This document shows, piece after piece, positions 48,746-63,472 of a stretch of DNA of 64,000 bases. The stretch is from Streptococcus troglodytae. GTDB lineage: Bacteria > Bacillota > Bacilli > Lactobacillales > Streptococcaceae. Made by a program: the position numbers and the translations under genes. The first letter of the stretch is position 1, and each line of letters opens with the position of its first letter. The stretch is from contig NZ_AP014612.1 of NCBI RefSeq assembly GCF_002355215.1, positions 310,001-374,000 of the forward strand, written 5' to 3'. The notes under the pieces were generated by a model. The model was not told the DNA's origin. It made no database searches and saw only the letters and a program-made list of their open reading frames with translations.

Positions 48746-48946
48746 TAAATGAGGTTTTCTGCCGCGATAAAGGTGGGGGTGGAACAAAATCGGGATTTCG
48801 TAGATATTGATTTTTCTCGCTCTCCTGTTTTAAGGCTCGGGTAAAATTATCCACTGGATATGGATAATGTCATCTGCCGGCGGTTCAAACAGTTCCCAGA
48901 CTGTTTGTGGTTAAAAGGAAAATCTCAAAAGAAGACTTTTCTTCAA
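48746..48946 (+). repeat. Third, diverged member of the modular repeat family
   Basis: Begins 14 bp after yebC. The start (48746-48774) matches 24 of 29 positions of the 5' module near 2362-2391 (TTTTC-GCCG-GATAAA core). The end (48915-48940, AAGGAAAATCTCAAAAGAAG) matches the 3' module near 3199-3224. The middle is unrelated in sequence but again holds hairpins (ATTATCCA/TGGATAAT; AAACAGT/ACTGTTT). Confidence 0.6.
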
Positions 48947-48950
48947 TCTA

Positions 48951-48978
48951 AAACCTTGCTTTTGCGAGGTTTTTTATA
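48951..48978 (+). terminator. Terminator after yebC region
   Basis: AAAACCT-TGCTTTTGC-GAGGTTTTTT hairpin. The following 130 bp up to the next gene show no other feature. Confidence 0.75.
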
Positions 48979-49112
48979 GTTTCATTATTGCTGATATTTT
49001 CTTAAAAGATATTAGTGACATATGCAAGAGGTTTAGATTTTTCAAGCAAGCTAATTGAAAATTCATATGAAAAAGGCTATCATAAGGTTATTAAAAGAAA
49101 TGAGGAAAACTT

Positions 49113-49460
49113 ATGTCACATTTTGCAGAAGCGGTTAGACATTTTAACGCTCTAACAGCACAAGAAGCACAGGAAAAAATTGATAGTGGAGAAAAATTGG
49201 TTCTTTTCATTGGGCGTTCATCTTGTCCTTACTGTCAGCGTTTTGCTCCTGAATTGAGTCAGGTTGCTGCAGATACAGGCCAGACAATCGCTTTTTTAAA
49301 TAGTGAAAATCAAGATGATTTAACAGCTGTTCAAACTTTCCGTGAGAAATACCATGTTCAGACAGTACCGGGGCTTTTAGTGGCTCAAGCAGGACAAGTC
49401 AAAGTTGTTTGTGATTCATCGCTTTCACAAGAGGCTATTGCTGATTTTATCGCTCAATAG
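49113..49460 (+). CDS. Thioredoxin-like protein (bacteriocin transport accessory type)
   Basis: 115 residues with the redox motif SSCPYCQRFAPEL near residue 37 and the cis-Pro region VQTVPGLLV. Resembles PedC/Bta-type accessory proteins described near bacteriocin loci, which assist disulphide formation. No signal peptide and no bacteriocin gene beside it here, so the name reflects similarity only. GAGG lies before the ATG. Confidence 0.85.
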   Translation: MSHFAEAVRHFNALTAQEAQEKIDSGEKLVLFIGRSSCPYCQRFAPELSQVAADTGQTIAFLNSENQDDLTAVQTFREKYHVQTVPGLLVAQAGQVKVVCDSSLSQEAIADFIAQ

Positions 49461-49636
49461 GTAGGGTTTAGACTAGATTGGCTACTCTGGTTTCTCAATA
49501 TTATCATCCTTTTAAATTTTTGAGTTTTTATAAGGCTGCGTTTTGGGCAGAAACTGACTTTGCACTTGCTCTTAGCGTTTAATTTTGTTATAGTATGTGA
49601 TGGCTTTATTTATTAAAGAGATGAGGAGAATATACT

Positions 49637-50020
49637 ATGTCTTATACTACAATTATCATGTTTGTTGTTCTGATTGGAGCCATTTTTTTGATGCAGCGTT
49701 CCCAAAAGAAACAAGCTCAAGAACGGCAAAATCAATTAAATGCTATTGCTAAAGGAGATGAAGTTGTCACCATTGGTGGTATGTACGCAGTTGTTGATGA
49801 AGTGGACAATGATAATAAAAAGATTGTTCTTGACGTTGACGGTGTCTTCTTGCCTTTTGAACTAACGGCAATTAAGCGCGTTGTAACAAAAGAAAGTCAG
49901 ACTGTAGAAACTGATCAAACGCCGGAGGAAGCAGCTGAAATTATTGAAACTTCAAAAGCAGAAGAAAAAGGCTCAGATTCTAAGGAAACAGCAAATACTG
50001 AATCTGCTATTGAAGAATAA
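49637..50020 (+). CDS. yajC: Sec accessory subunit YajC
   Basis: 127 residues with an N-terminal membrane span (TTIIMFVVLIGAIFLMQRSQKKQ), the conserved YajC core NAIAKGDEVVTIGGMYAVVDEVD and an acidic C-terminal tail. Associates with SecDF-YidC in other bacteria. GAGGAG lies before the ATG, and a terminator partly duplicated by the following IS lies after it. Confidence 0.92.
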   Translation: MSYTTIIMFVVLIGAIFLMQRSQKKQAQERQNQLNAIAKGDEVVTIGGMYAVVDEVDNDNKKIVLDVDGVFLPFELTAIKRVVTKESQTVETDQTPEEAAEIIETSKAEEKGSDSKETANTESAIEE

Positions 50021-50027
50021 TTATAAA

Positions 50028-50057
50028 CCTCAATCGTTGTGATTGGGGCTTTTTTTA
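50028..50057 (+). terminator. yajC terminator
   Basis: CCTCAATC-GTTGT-GATTGGGG hairpin with T7. The 3' half of this terminator is repeated at 51178-51195 as part of the IS target duplication. Confidence 0.85.
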
Positions 50058-50066
50058 ACTGGAATA

Positions 50067-51177
50067 TGAACATTTGTCAATGATGTGAGACCAAAAAAGA
50101 TAAAACCTGACTAGCTTTTTGCTAGCCTATCAGGAGCTAGCTCCTGATAGGACTTTTCGCATGTCGATAGGAGATTTCCAGCCCAGAGTCTGCATGGGTA
50201 GTCTGTTTGAAGTGTAGAGGTAGCGTTTCATCTGTTTGATGAGGTCGTCATAAGAATAAAATTGTAAGTGCTGGTAGAATCGTCTATTGTCGTTTCTGTG
50301 GCTTCGTTCAACCTTACCGTTGTGTCTGGGAGTTCTAGGTCGGATGAGTTTGTGTTCAATGCTTAGTTCACGACAGAGAATATCCAGAGGGTGAACGTGT
50401 TTATTTTCCTTGAAATGGGTAAACTCGAAGCCATTGTCCGTTTGTATGATTTTCGGCTTGTAGCCAAAGTGTCGGATGGCCATTTTGACAAATTGGATGG
50501 TGGAATGAGAAGATTGTTCCTTGAAAGGGAAGATGAAGCGTTCTCGACTGGCCTCGTCAATGATGGTGTATTGGTAGAATTTATCAGGCATTGCCCCAGT
50601 ATAGCAGTCTTTTGGCACGTATTTGACAGCCATCTGCCACTTGATACCGAGTTTTGTTGGTGTATCGTAAGGCTTTGGAATATAGGGTTTGGTTTTGTTT
50701 TAGCAGGTTTGAAGAAGTCTAGTTTTCTCAAGACCCGAAAGAGTGAGCAGGGATGCCTGTCATAGCCCTTATTTAATTTGAGCTTGTAGAAGATTTCGAT
50801 GAGAGTGGCATGGGGGTTTCTTCGGATACAGTTTTTTATCCAGGCTATTTCTTGTTCTGTATGAGCCTTGGGATGGGGTGTCAGAGGTCTGTGAGATTTG
50901 TCTTGAAGAGAGGCTTTGGTTCCGTCAAATCGTTTGTTCCACCTCATAAGGGAAGCTTTGGAGACCTTATAGCGTCGGCAGATGAAGGCAACAGAAGCGC
51001 CACCACGATAGGTTTTGACAGCATGGTAGCGAGTATCAAGGGTGTGTGGCAAATAACGAAGGGTTTGTGGTATACTAGTCATGAGAAGATTCCTTTTTGA
51101 TGAGTGGGTGGTACTCTTATCATATCAAGGTTTCTTCTTTTTTGGGAGCTAGGTCTCACATCTATTGTAAGGCTACA
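50067..51177 (-). mobile_element. Insertion sequence with 25-bp target duplication
   Basis: An exact 25-bp direct repeat (50042-50066 and 51178-51202, beginning ATTGGGGC and ending CTGGAATA) flanks an 1111-bp insert. Imperfect inverted ends share CAAT and GATGTGAGACC. It carries one rve-domain transposase gene. The very long duplication resembles that known for the IS1202 group; the transposase length and HTH also recall IS481. Family assignment is open. Confidence 0.85.
50130..51082 (-). pseudogene. rve-domain transposase, frame broken
   Basis: The start frame has a helix-turn-helix (RYHAVKTYRGGASVAFICRRYKVSKASLMRWNKRFDG) and a second helical domain. The catalytic part is in another frame: QYTIIDEASRERFIF (first Asp), KIIQTDNGFEF (second Asp), and TPRHNGKVERSHRNDNRRFYQHL (Glu). 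The frames join if one C is restored at 50695-50697, giving ...KPNPYIPKPYDTPTKLGIKWQMAVKYVPKDCYTG. Restored length about 317. Confidence 0.85.
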
Positions 51178-51267
51178 ATTGGGGCTTTTTTTAACTGGAA
51201 TAAAATTCGTTCATAAATCTTAAATTATGGTAAAATAGATCTGATAGTATTTTTTAAGGAAAAAGTA

Positions 51268-52016
51268 ATGTTTACATTAAGACGAAAAAACAAGATATCA
51301 AATTATCTAAAATTCCAGCTCATATCGGTATCATTATGGATGGCAATGGACGCTGGGCTAAGAAACGAATGAAACCAAGGGTATTTGGACATAAGGCTGG
51401 TATGGATGCTCTTCAAGATGTGACGATAGCGGCATCGGAACTTGGAGTCAAAATTTTAACAGTTTATGCCTTTTCAACGGAAAATTGGGCTCGTCCTCAA
51501 GAAGAGGTTAAATTTATCATGAATTTACCTGTAGAGTTCTTTGATAAGTATGTTCCTAAGCTGCATAAAAATAATGTTCGTATTTTAGTGATTGGTGATA
51601 AGGAAGGACTGCCAGCAGCAACTTTAGATGCTCTGGAACGCGCTAGAGAACTGACTAAACATAATTCTGGACTTATTTTAAATTTTGCTTTGAATTATGG
51701 CGGTCGTGCTGAAATTGTTGATGCTGTAAAGTTGATTGCTCAAGATGTTTTAGATGCTCGGTTTAACCCTGGTGATATTACAGAAGGGCTCATTGCTGAT
51801 TACTTGATGACAAGCAATCTTCCTTACCTTTACCGTGATCCCGATTTGATTATTAGAACGAGTGGTGAGCTGCGTCTTAGTAACTTTTTACCGTGGCAGG
51901 CTGCTTATAGTGAGCTTTATTTTACAGATACACTTTGGCCAGATTTTGATAAAAAAGCTTTGTATTTAGCTATTGAAGAATTTAACCATCGCCATCGTCG
52001 CTTTGGTGGTGTTTAG
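51268..52016 (+). CDS. uppS: Undecaprenyl diphosphate synthase (frame broken at the 5' end)
   Basis: cis-Prenyltransferase making the lipid carrier for wall synthesis. The ATG at 51268 gives MFTLRRK, then the A6 tract 51285-51290 lacks one base. Restoring it gives ...KKQDIKLSKIPAHIGIIMDGNGRWAKKRM, the family N-terminus with the catalytic Asp in MDGNGRWAK. DLIIRTSGELRLSNFLPWQAAYSELYFT is the second signature. It heads the uppS-cdsA-rseP-proS string. The enzyme is essential, so the break is probably a sequence error. Confidence 0.93.
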
Positions 52017-52030
52017 AAAGAGGATTTATC

Positions 52031-52825
52031 ATGCAAAAACGTGTTCTTTTTGGGGGAGTGGCTCTGGCCATTTTTCTCCCTTTCCTATTTTTGGGAGGTC
52101 TCTTTTTTCAGCTTTTTGTTGGTGTTTTAGCCATGATTGGCGTATCTGAACTGTTGAGAATGAGAGCGTTAGAAATTTTTTCATTTGAAGGTATTTTAGC
52201 TATGCTTGCGGCTTTTGTGCTGACTATTCCTTTAGAAAACTACCTGACTTTTTTACCGATTGATGGCAGTTTTAGTGCTTTTGGTCTCGTTATCTTTTTG
52301 ATTTTAGCGGGAACGGTCTTAAATACTAACCGCTATTCTTTCGAAGATGCTGCTTTTCCTATTGCTTCCAGCCTTTATGTTGGAATTGGTTTTCAAAATC
52401 TCGTTAATGCTCGTATTTCTGGACTTGATAAAGTTTTTCTAGCCCTTTTTATCGTTTGGGCGACTGATATTGGAGCTTATATGATTGGCCGGCAGTTTGG
52501 TCAGCGTAAATTGATGCCGGCAGTTTCTCCTAACAAGACTGTTGAAGGCAGCTTAGGAGGCATCTTGTCAGCAGTTGTTATTGCTTTTATCTTTATGCTG
52601 TTTGATAAGAATGTTTACGCACCGCATCACTTCTTAGTCATGCTGATTTTGGTTGCTCTCTTTAGTATCTTTGCTCAATTTGGTGACCTAGTTGAAAGTT
52701 CGATTAAACGTCATTTTGGTGTTAAGGATTCTGGCAAACTCATACCGGGACATGGTGGTATTTTAGACCGTTTTGACAGTATGATTTTTGTTTTTCCAAT
52801 CATGCACTTCTTTGGTTTGTTCTAA
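52031..52825 (+). CDS. cdsA: Phosphatidate cytidylyltransferase
   Basis: Integral membrane enzyme making CDP-diacylglycerol for phospholipids. 264 residues, with about eight spans and the CDS signature near the end: [63 protein letters not shown] is the second conserved loop. It lies 14 bp after uppS and 16 bp before rseP. Confidence 0.96.
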   Translation: MQKRVLFGGVALAIFLPFLFLGGLFFQLFVGVLAMIGVSELLRMRALEIFSFEGILAMLAAFVLTIPLENYLTFLPIDGSFSAFGLVIFLILAGTVLNTNRYSFEDAAFPIASSLYVGIGFQNLVNARISGLDKVFLALFIVWATDIGAYMIGRQFGQRKLMPAVSPNKTVEGSLGGILSAVVIAFIFMLFDKNVYAPHHFLVMLILVALFSIFAQFGDLVESSIKRHFGVKDSGKLIPGHGGILDRFDSMIFVFPIMHFFGLF

Positions 52826-52841
52826 AAGGAGGAGGAAAAAA

Positions 52842-54099
52842 ATGTCAGGACTAATAGCTTTTATTATTATCTTTGGAATAATAGTTCTTGTTCATGAATT
52901 TGGTCATTTCTATTTTGCTAGAAAATCAGGAATTTTAGTTCGGGAATTTGCCATTGGTATGGGACCGAAAATTTTTGCACATCAAGGAAAAGACGGTACG
53001 GCTTATACCATTCGAATTCTGCCCTTAGGTGGCTATGTTCGTATGGCTGGCTGGGGAGAGGATACTAGCGAAATTAAAACTGGAACACCTGCCGCTTTGA
53101 CGCTTAACAAAGCAGGTGTAGTCACTCGTATTGATCTTTCTGACAGGCAGGTAGACAAGACGGCCTTGCCAATAAATGTGACAGCTTATGATTTAGAAGA
53201 CAAATTAGAGATTACAGGACGCATTCTTGAAGAAACTAAGACTTATCCAGTGGATCATGATGCAACAATTGTTGAAGAGGATGGGACAGAAGTTCGCATT
53301 GCACCGCTGGATGTGCAATATCAAAACGCTAGTATTTGGGGACGTTTGATCACTAATTTTGCGGGTCCCATGAATAACTTTATCTTAGGTATTTTGTTTT
53401 GGTCTCTTGATTTTTGTGCGAGGCGGTGTTCAGGATTTTTCAAGCAATCATGTACGTGTGACTCCTAACGGTGCTGTAGCTAAGCTCGGACTTAGAAACA
53501 ATGATCAAATTTTACAAATCGGGAAAAGCAAAGTTCATAATTGGAATGATCTCACTAATGCAGTTGCTAAGTCAACTAGTAATTTGAAAAAGAAAGAAGC
53601 TATTCCAGTTAAGGCTAAGACTCAAGGAAACGTAAAAACTTTAAAAGTCATCCCTAAAAAAGTTAATGGGAATTACGTTATTGGTGTCATGCCAAGTATG
53701 AAAGCAGGATTTGGGGATAAAATTGTTGGTGCCTTTAAGATGTCTTGGGACGGCGCTTTTGTTATCTTGAATGGTCTTAAAGGGCTGATCCTACAGCCAA
53801 GTCTCAATAAATTAGGAGGTCCTGTGGCGATTTATCAACTGAGCAATACAGCTGCTAGAGAAGGCTTTGCAAGAGTCCTTGAGTTAATGGCTATGCTTTC
53901 TATTAATCTGGGTATTTTTAATTTGATGCCTATTCCTGTTCTTGATGGTGGTAAAATTTTAATCAATTTTATAGAAGTTATTCGAAAAAAACCGCTCAAA
54001 CAAGAGACGGAAACCTATATCACCCTCGCTGGTGTTCTTATTATGGTTGCGCTTATGATTGCAGTAACTTGGAATGATATCATGCGAGCATTTTTCTAA
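52842..54099 (+). CDS. rseP: Site-2 membrane metalloprotease RseP/Eep (frame broken mid-gene)
   Basis: Intramembrane zinc protease which in streptococci and enterococci trims signal-peptide remnants and pheromone precursors. The first frame has the zinc motif [14 protein letters not shown]; the second has a PDZ domain (about 205-290) and [12 protein letters not shown] with the third ligand. The frame breaks within 53391-53407. Restoring one T in each of two short T tracts gives [25 protein letters not shown], a plausible span joining both halves. Total would be about 419 residues. Confidence 0.9.
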
Positions 54100-54119
54100 A
54101 TTAATGAGACGGAGTATAA

Positions 54120-55976
<1,857 letters not shown>

Positions 55977-56128
55977 AATTTTTTTGAAGGCTGAGCTACT
56001 TATGCCCAGCCTTTTGATATTTAAAATATCATAGAGTCAGATTCAGAAAAAAATAAGCGATCAGCAGTTGATTTTTAATGATTAATAGTGTGCTTGTCAA
56101 AACTTTTTGAAATTCTTTTGAAAAAGTC

Positions 56129-56158
56129 TTGACAAAATTATAGATGCTTTGATATACT
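56129..56158 (+). promoter_or_regulatory. rRNA operon promoter
   Basis: TTGACA (56129-56134) and TATACT (56153-56158), spacer 18. The leader 56159-56304 includes CTTTGAAAACTGAACAAG, a boxA-like antitermination/processing sequence typical of streptococcal rRNA operons. Confidence 0.75.
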
Positions 56159-56304
56159 ATGAAAGTTGCTGTTTGAAATAGCACGAAGCCCTTTGAAAAC
56201 TGAACAAGAAGACGAACCAAACAAGTGCAGGGTTACGAAAGTAACCTGTCAATAAGAAAAAAACTGTCAGAGTGCAGAGATGAGTGAAGAGACGAACTAA
56301 TAAT

Positions 56305-57860
<1,556 letters not shown>

Positions 57861-57912
57861 AAAAAAGGAAAGCACGATAGGGGAGCTTCTTGTTTAGTTT
57901 GAGAGGGTAAGT

Positions 57913-57985
57913 GGGGCCTTAGCTCAGCTGGGAGAGCGCCTGCTTTGCACGCAGGAGGTCAGCGGTTCGATCCCGCTAGGCTCCA
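57913..57985 (+). tRNA. tRNA-Ala (TGC)
   Basis: 73 nt in the 16S-23S spacer. Cloverleaf intact: acceptor GGGGCCT / AGGCTCC, anticodon loop TTTGCAC, T loop TTCGATC. The single spacer tRNA-Ala is the usual streptococcal arrangement. Confidence 0.97.
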
Positions 57986-58168
57986 TTAAAACAGGATACT
58001 AAAGAAGTAAGTCTAGAGTTCAACTTAATATCTTGTTTAAGACAAGGAAGTCTATAAAATACGATGGTTCATTGACAATTGAATAGCTAGAAAGAGCCCT
58101 ATAGCGCAGCTATAGGGACAACACGAAAGAAACCGAGACGCTGCAAAGCCAAAGAAACGAGAAAATAA

Positions 58169-61071
<2,903 letters not shown>

Positions 61072-61259
61072 AAATAAGTTACTAAAGGCGTAAAATCCGC
61101 CTGAAAAATAGGAAATGGGTGCAGTGTTCGATGAACACCAGACCATTTCTCTTTTTTCCAAGGATTTAGCCCGAGTACAATTCCTTAAGTAAAGGAAGCA
61201 GGCGCAGCGTTGGTTTTAGTGGCTAGCTATTCAATCGTGAGTGAGCGATCACGCTTGTT

Positions 61260-61374
61260 AAGTGATGATAGCCTAGGGGAGACACCTGTATCCATGCCGA
61301 ACACAGCAGTTAAGCCCTAGCACGCCTGAAGTAGTTGGGGGTTGCCCCCTGTGAGATAGGGTCGTCGCTTAGCA
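61260..61374 (+). rRNA. 5S ribosomal RNA
   Basis: About 115 nt, with TAAGTGATGATAGCC at the start pairing with GTCGTCGCTTA at the end, and the conserved CCGAACACAGCAGTTAAG. Follows 23S by about 190 bp. Confidence 0.95.
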
Positions 61375-61377
61375 AGA

Positions 61378-61450
61378 GGGAGTTTAGCTCAGTTGGGAGA
61401 GCATCTGCCTTACAAGCAGAGGGTCAGCGGTTCGAGCCCGTTAACTCCCA
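61378..61450 (+). tRNA. tRNA-Val (TAC)
   Basis: Acceptor GGGAGTT / AACTCCC, anticodon loop CTTACAA, T loop TTCGAGC. First of six tRNAs after 5S. Confidence 0.96.
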
Positions 61451-61459
61451 TATTTAGAA

Positions 61460-61532
61460 GGTCCCGTGGTGTAGCGGTTATCACGTCGCCCTGTCACGGC
61501 GAAGATCGCGGGTTCGATTCCCGTCGGGACCG
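61460..61532 (+). tRNA. tRNA-Asp (GTC)
   Basis: Acceptor GGTCCCG / CGGGACC, anticodon loop CTGTCAC, T loop TTCGATT. Intact. Confidence 0.96.
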
Positions 61533-61558
61533 TCTTTTTCTGAAAGGAGAGGGAGGAC

Positions 61559-61631
61559 GACTCGTTAGCTCAGTTGGTAGAGCATTTGACTTTTAATCAA
61601 AGGGTCACTGGTTCGAGCCCAGTACGGGTCA
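61559..61631 (+). tRNA. tRNA-Lys (TTT)
   Basis: Acceptor GACTCGT / ACGGGTC, anticodon loop CTTTTAA, T loop TTCGAGC. Intact. Confidence 0.95.
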
Positions 61632-61640
61632 TCAAGAGAA

Positions 61641-61722
61641 GCGGGTGTGGCGGAATTGGCAGACGCACCAGATTTAGGATCTGGCGCTTAAGGGCGTGGG
61701 GGTTCAAGTCCCTTCACCCGCA
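61641..61722 (+). tRNA. tRNA-Leu (TAG)
   Basis: 82 nt with a long variable arm. Acceptor GCGGGTG / CACCCGC, anticodon loop TTTAGGA, T loop TTCAAGT. Confidence 0.96.
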
Positions 61723-61736
61723 TATAGAGGAGATAG

Positions 61737-61809
61737 GCCGGCTTAGCTCAGTTGGTAGAGCATCTGATTTGTAATCAGAGGGTCGCGTGTTCAAGTCATG
61801 TAGCCGGCA
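61737..61809 (+). tRNA. tRNA-Thr (TGT)
   Basis: Acceptor GCCGGCT / AGCCGGC, anticodon loop TTTGTAA, T loop TTCAAGT. Intact. Confidence 0.96.
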
Positions 61810-61811
61810 TT

Positions 61812-61882
61812 GCGAACGTAGTTCAGTGGTAGAACATCACCTTGCCAAGGTGGGGGTCGCGGGTTCGAATCCTATACGTAGG
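61812..61882 (+). tRNA. tRNA-Gly (GCC)-like gene with aberrant 3' half
   Basis: The first ~58 nt are a normal tRNA-Gly: acceptor 5' strand GCGAACG, D arm, anticodon loop TTGCCAA and stem, T loop TTCGAAT. After the T loop the sequence becomes CCTATACGTAGGT instead of the CCCGTCGTTCGCT needed to pair. The T stem keeps only two or three pairs and the acceptor stem fails (GCGAACG against ACGTAGG). It looks chimeric and probably cannot be a functional tRNA. Other tRNA-Gly genes presumably exist elsewhere. Confidence 0.8.
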
Positions 61883-61900
61883 TTGACTTATAACATATCT

Positions 61901-61933
61901 AAAGAGAAGGCTACCCTTAGCCTTCTCTTTTAT
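61901..61933 (+). terminator. rRNA/tRNA operon terminator
   Basis: AAGAGAAGGCT-ACCCTT-AGCCTTCTCTTTT hairpin with T tail, directly after the tRNA cluster. Confidence 0.9.
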
Positions 61934-61935
61934 CT

Positions 61936-62290
61936 AGTACGACTTATCCCGTGAGGTCTTCGAGGCTAACGCCTAGTAACAACGAACGACAAGAAGTTAG
62001 CCGAACCCATAGTAGTGATGAAATTTTTGTAATGGAAATGGAGTGAAAGGGTGAACAATTAAATGAATATCTCTCAAACCAAATTTGTCTATCCTAATTC
62101 CTGATCTGAAAAGACGGCGACCTGAAAACGTAAATGATGGGAGCTGTTCGCAATATAGGGCGGCACCAATAGAATGAATTTGTGAAATGAGAAGGTGAGG
62201 AAGTTTGAGGCTCTCGTTAAAATTTAGTTGAACCGCCGTATCGAACGGCACACACGGTGGTGTGAGAGGGGCTATATATTAGCTCCTACT
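61936..62290 (+). mobile_element. ORF-less group II intron remnant
   Basis: The 3' end has a group II domain V/VI-like sequence: AACCGCCGTAT...ACACACGGTGGT (about 62228-62261), then GTGTGAGAGG and a short hairpin ending CTCCTACTCG (about 62281-62292). The 5' part, including CATAGTAGTGATGAA and TGTAATGGAAATGGAGTGAA, resembles the segment before intron-encoded reverse transcriptases. No reverse transcriptase frame remains and the usual GTGYG 5' end is not seen, so it is internally deleted and 5'-truncated. Family recall only, not searched. Confidence 0.6.
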
Positions 62291-62390
62291 CGGTTTGATT
62301 GTAGTAAGTTCTTAGTTATTATCAAAGTTAGGTAATTGTTAAAAAGTTACCATGATTAAAATTTTCTTATTTTAGTAGCTAATATAACTA

Positions 62391-62437
62391 AAAGCACTCC
62401 TAAGTTGGACTTTTGTACCCAATTTTAGAAGTGCTTA
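62391..62437 (-). terminator. Terminator of the DUF960 gene
   Basis: AAGCACT-CCTAA.../...TTTTAG-AAGTGCTT inverted repeat, followed by T residues on the minus strand. The stretch 62293-62390 shows no feature. Confidence 0.7.
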
Positions 62438-62473
62438 CAAGTGATTGCTTTTAAATTACCATTATTTGAAAAG

Positions 62474-62794
62474 TTACAAATCTATGTCCAATTCATAAGG
62501 AAGAATAATAGTTTCTCTGCCATTATTATCAATAATTTGAACGATTTCTGGATAGAAAGGATCAAATTTGGTTGCATAGTCAGATACAATAACGGTTTTA
62601 CTGTATTTATCGTAGTACTTAAAACTCAGTTGCCCTTGATTATTCACTAATTGAAAGGTTAAAAGAGTGTCAAGTGTAAAAACGCCTTTTAAGTTATTAT
62701 CAAGAATTTCCCAAAAAACATCAATCAATTCGGGAGGTAAACTTGTCACCACACCAAAACTTGCATACCGTCCCTTTGTATTTGTAAAGGCCAT
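62474..62794 (-). CDS. DUF960 family protein
   Basis: 106 residues: MAFTNTKGRYASFGVVTSLPPELIDVFWEILDNNLKGVFTLDTLLTF..., a small acidic protein found across streptococci and relatives, function unknown. AAAGGAG lies before the ATG. A short hairpin (AAGCAC-CACTGAA-GTGCTT, 62824-62845) separates it from the upstream DUF402 gene on the same strand. Confidence 0.85.
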   Translation of the reverse strand: MAFTNTKGRYASFGVVTSLPPELIDVFWEILDNNLKGVFTLDTLLTFQLVNNQGQLSFKYYDKYSKTVIVSDYATKFDPFYPEIVQIIDNNGRETIILPYELDIDL

Positions 62795-62853
62795 GATATA
62801 AGAGACTCCTTTCTATAAAAAAGAAAGCACCACTGAAGTGCTTTTTGACAACT

Positions 62854-63387
62854 TTAACGATTCTTAAGTTCAAGATAACGTTTGTACCAAATATTGATAT
62901 AGGATTGTGAAAAGGGTCCTTTACCATTATTAATCCAGTCTACTAAAATTTTGACGTTTTCTTTCAAAATGTAGTCAATATCAGAAGAATATCCCATTTT
63001 TTGTTTATGTAACTCATATTCATCAACATCTAGAAGTTTTTTTTCACCATCTGCAAAAACTTTAACATCTAAATCATAATCGATATACTTTAATGCTTCT
63101 TGATCCATTATATAAGGACTAGCTAAGTTGCAATAGTAAGAAACGCCATTATCTCGAATCATTGCGATGATATTAAACCAGAATTTTTTATGAAAGTAAA
63201 CAATAGCTGGTTCGCGGGTTACCCATCGTCTCCCATCACTTTCAGTGACTAGAGTATGATCATTAACACCAATAACGGCATTTTCTGTTGTTTTTAGTAC
63301 CATAGTGTCGCGCCAAGTTCGGTGCAAACTACCATCATGCTTATAACTTTGAATTGTAATAAAGTCGCCTTCCTTAGGTAATTTCAT
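62854..63387 (-). CDS. DUF402/Ntdp-type nucleoside phosphatase
   Basis: 177 residues. The DUF402 core includes [54 protein letters not shown] and [28 protein letters not shown], with the acidic metal-binding residues. Relatives hydrolyse nucleoside tri- and diphosphates. It lies downstream of recX on the same strand, a pairing common in streptococci. Confidence 0.88.
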   Translation of the reverse strand: MKLPKEGDFITIQSYKHDGSLHRTWRDTMVLKTTENAVIGVNDHTLVTESDGRRWVTREPAIVYFHKKFWFNIIAMIRDNGVSYYCNLASPYIMDQEALKYIDYDLDVKVFADGEKKLLDVDEYELHKQKMGYSSDIDYILKENVKILVDWINNGKGPFSQSYINIWYKRYLELKNR

Positions 63388-63472
63388 TGCCTTACCAACT
63401 TTCTACAATTAAGTTTGTCCTTTACAGTTTAACATAATTTCAAGAAAAAAGCATTTTTTTCTGTCAGAAAGG

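Noticed and set aside
49113..49460. Bacteriocin locus suggested by the accessory-type thioredoxin
   Set aside because: No bacteriocin-like leader peptide, ABC exporter or immunity gene is present around it.
61393..61774. Two overlapping frames across the tRNA cluster
   Set aside because: They read through the intact tRNA genes (repeated GSSP-type peptide from T arms) and are not proteins.
61997..62251. 84-residue minus-strand frame
   Set aside because: It is antisense to the group II intron-like segment and has no ribosome site or family features.
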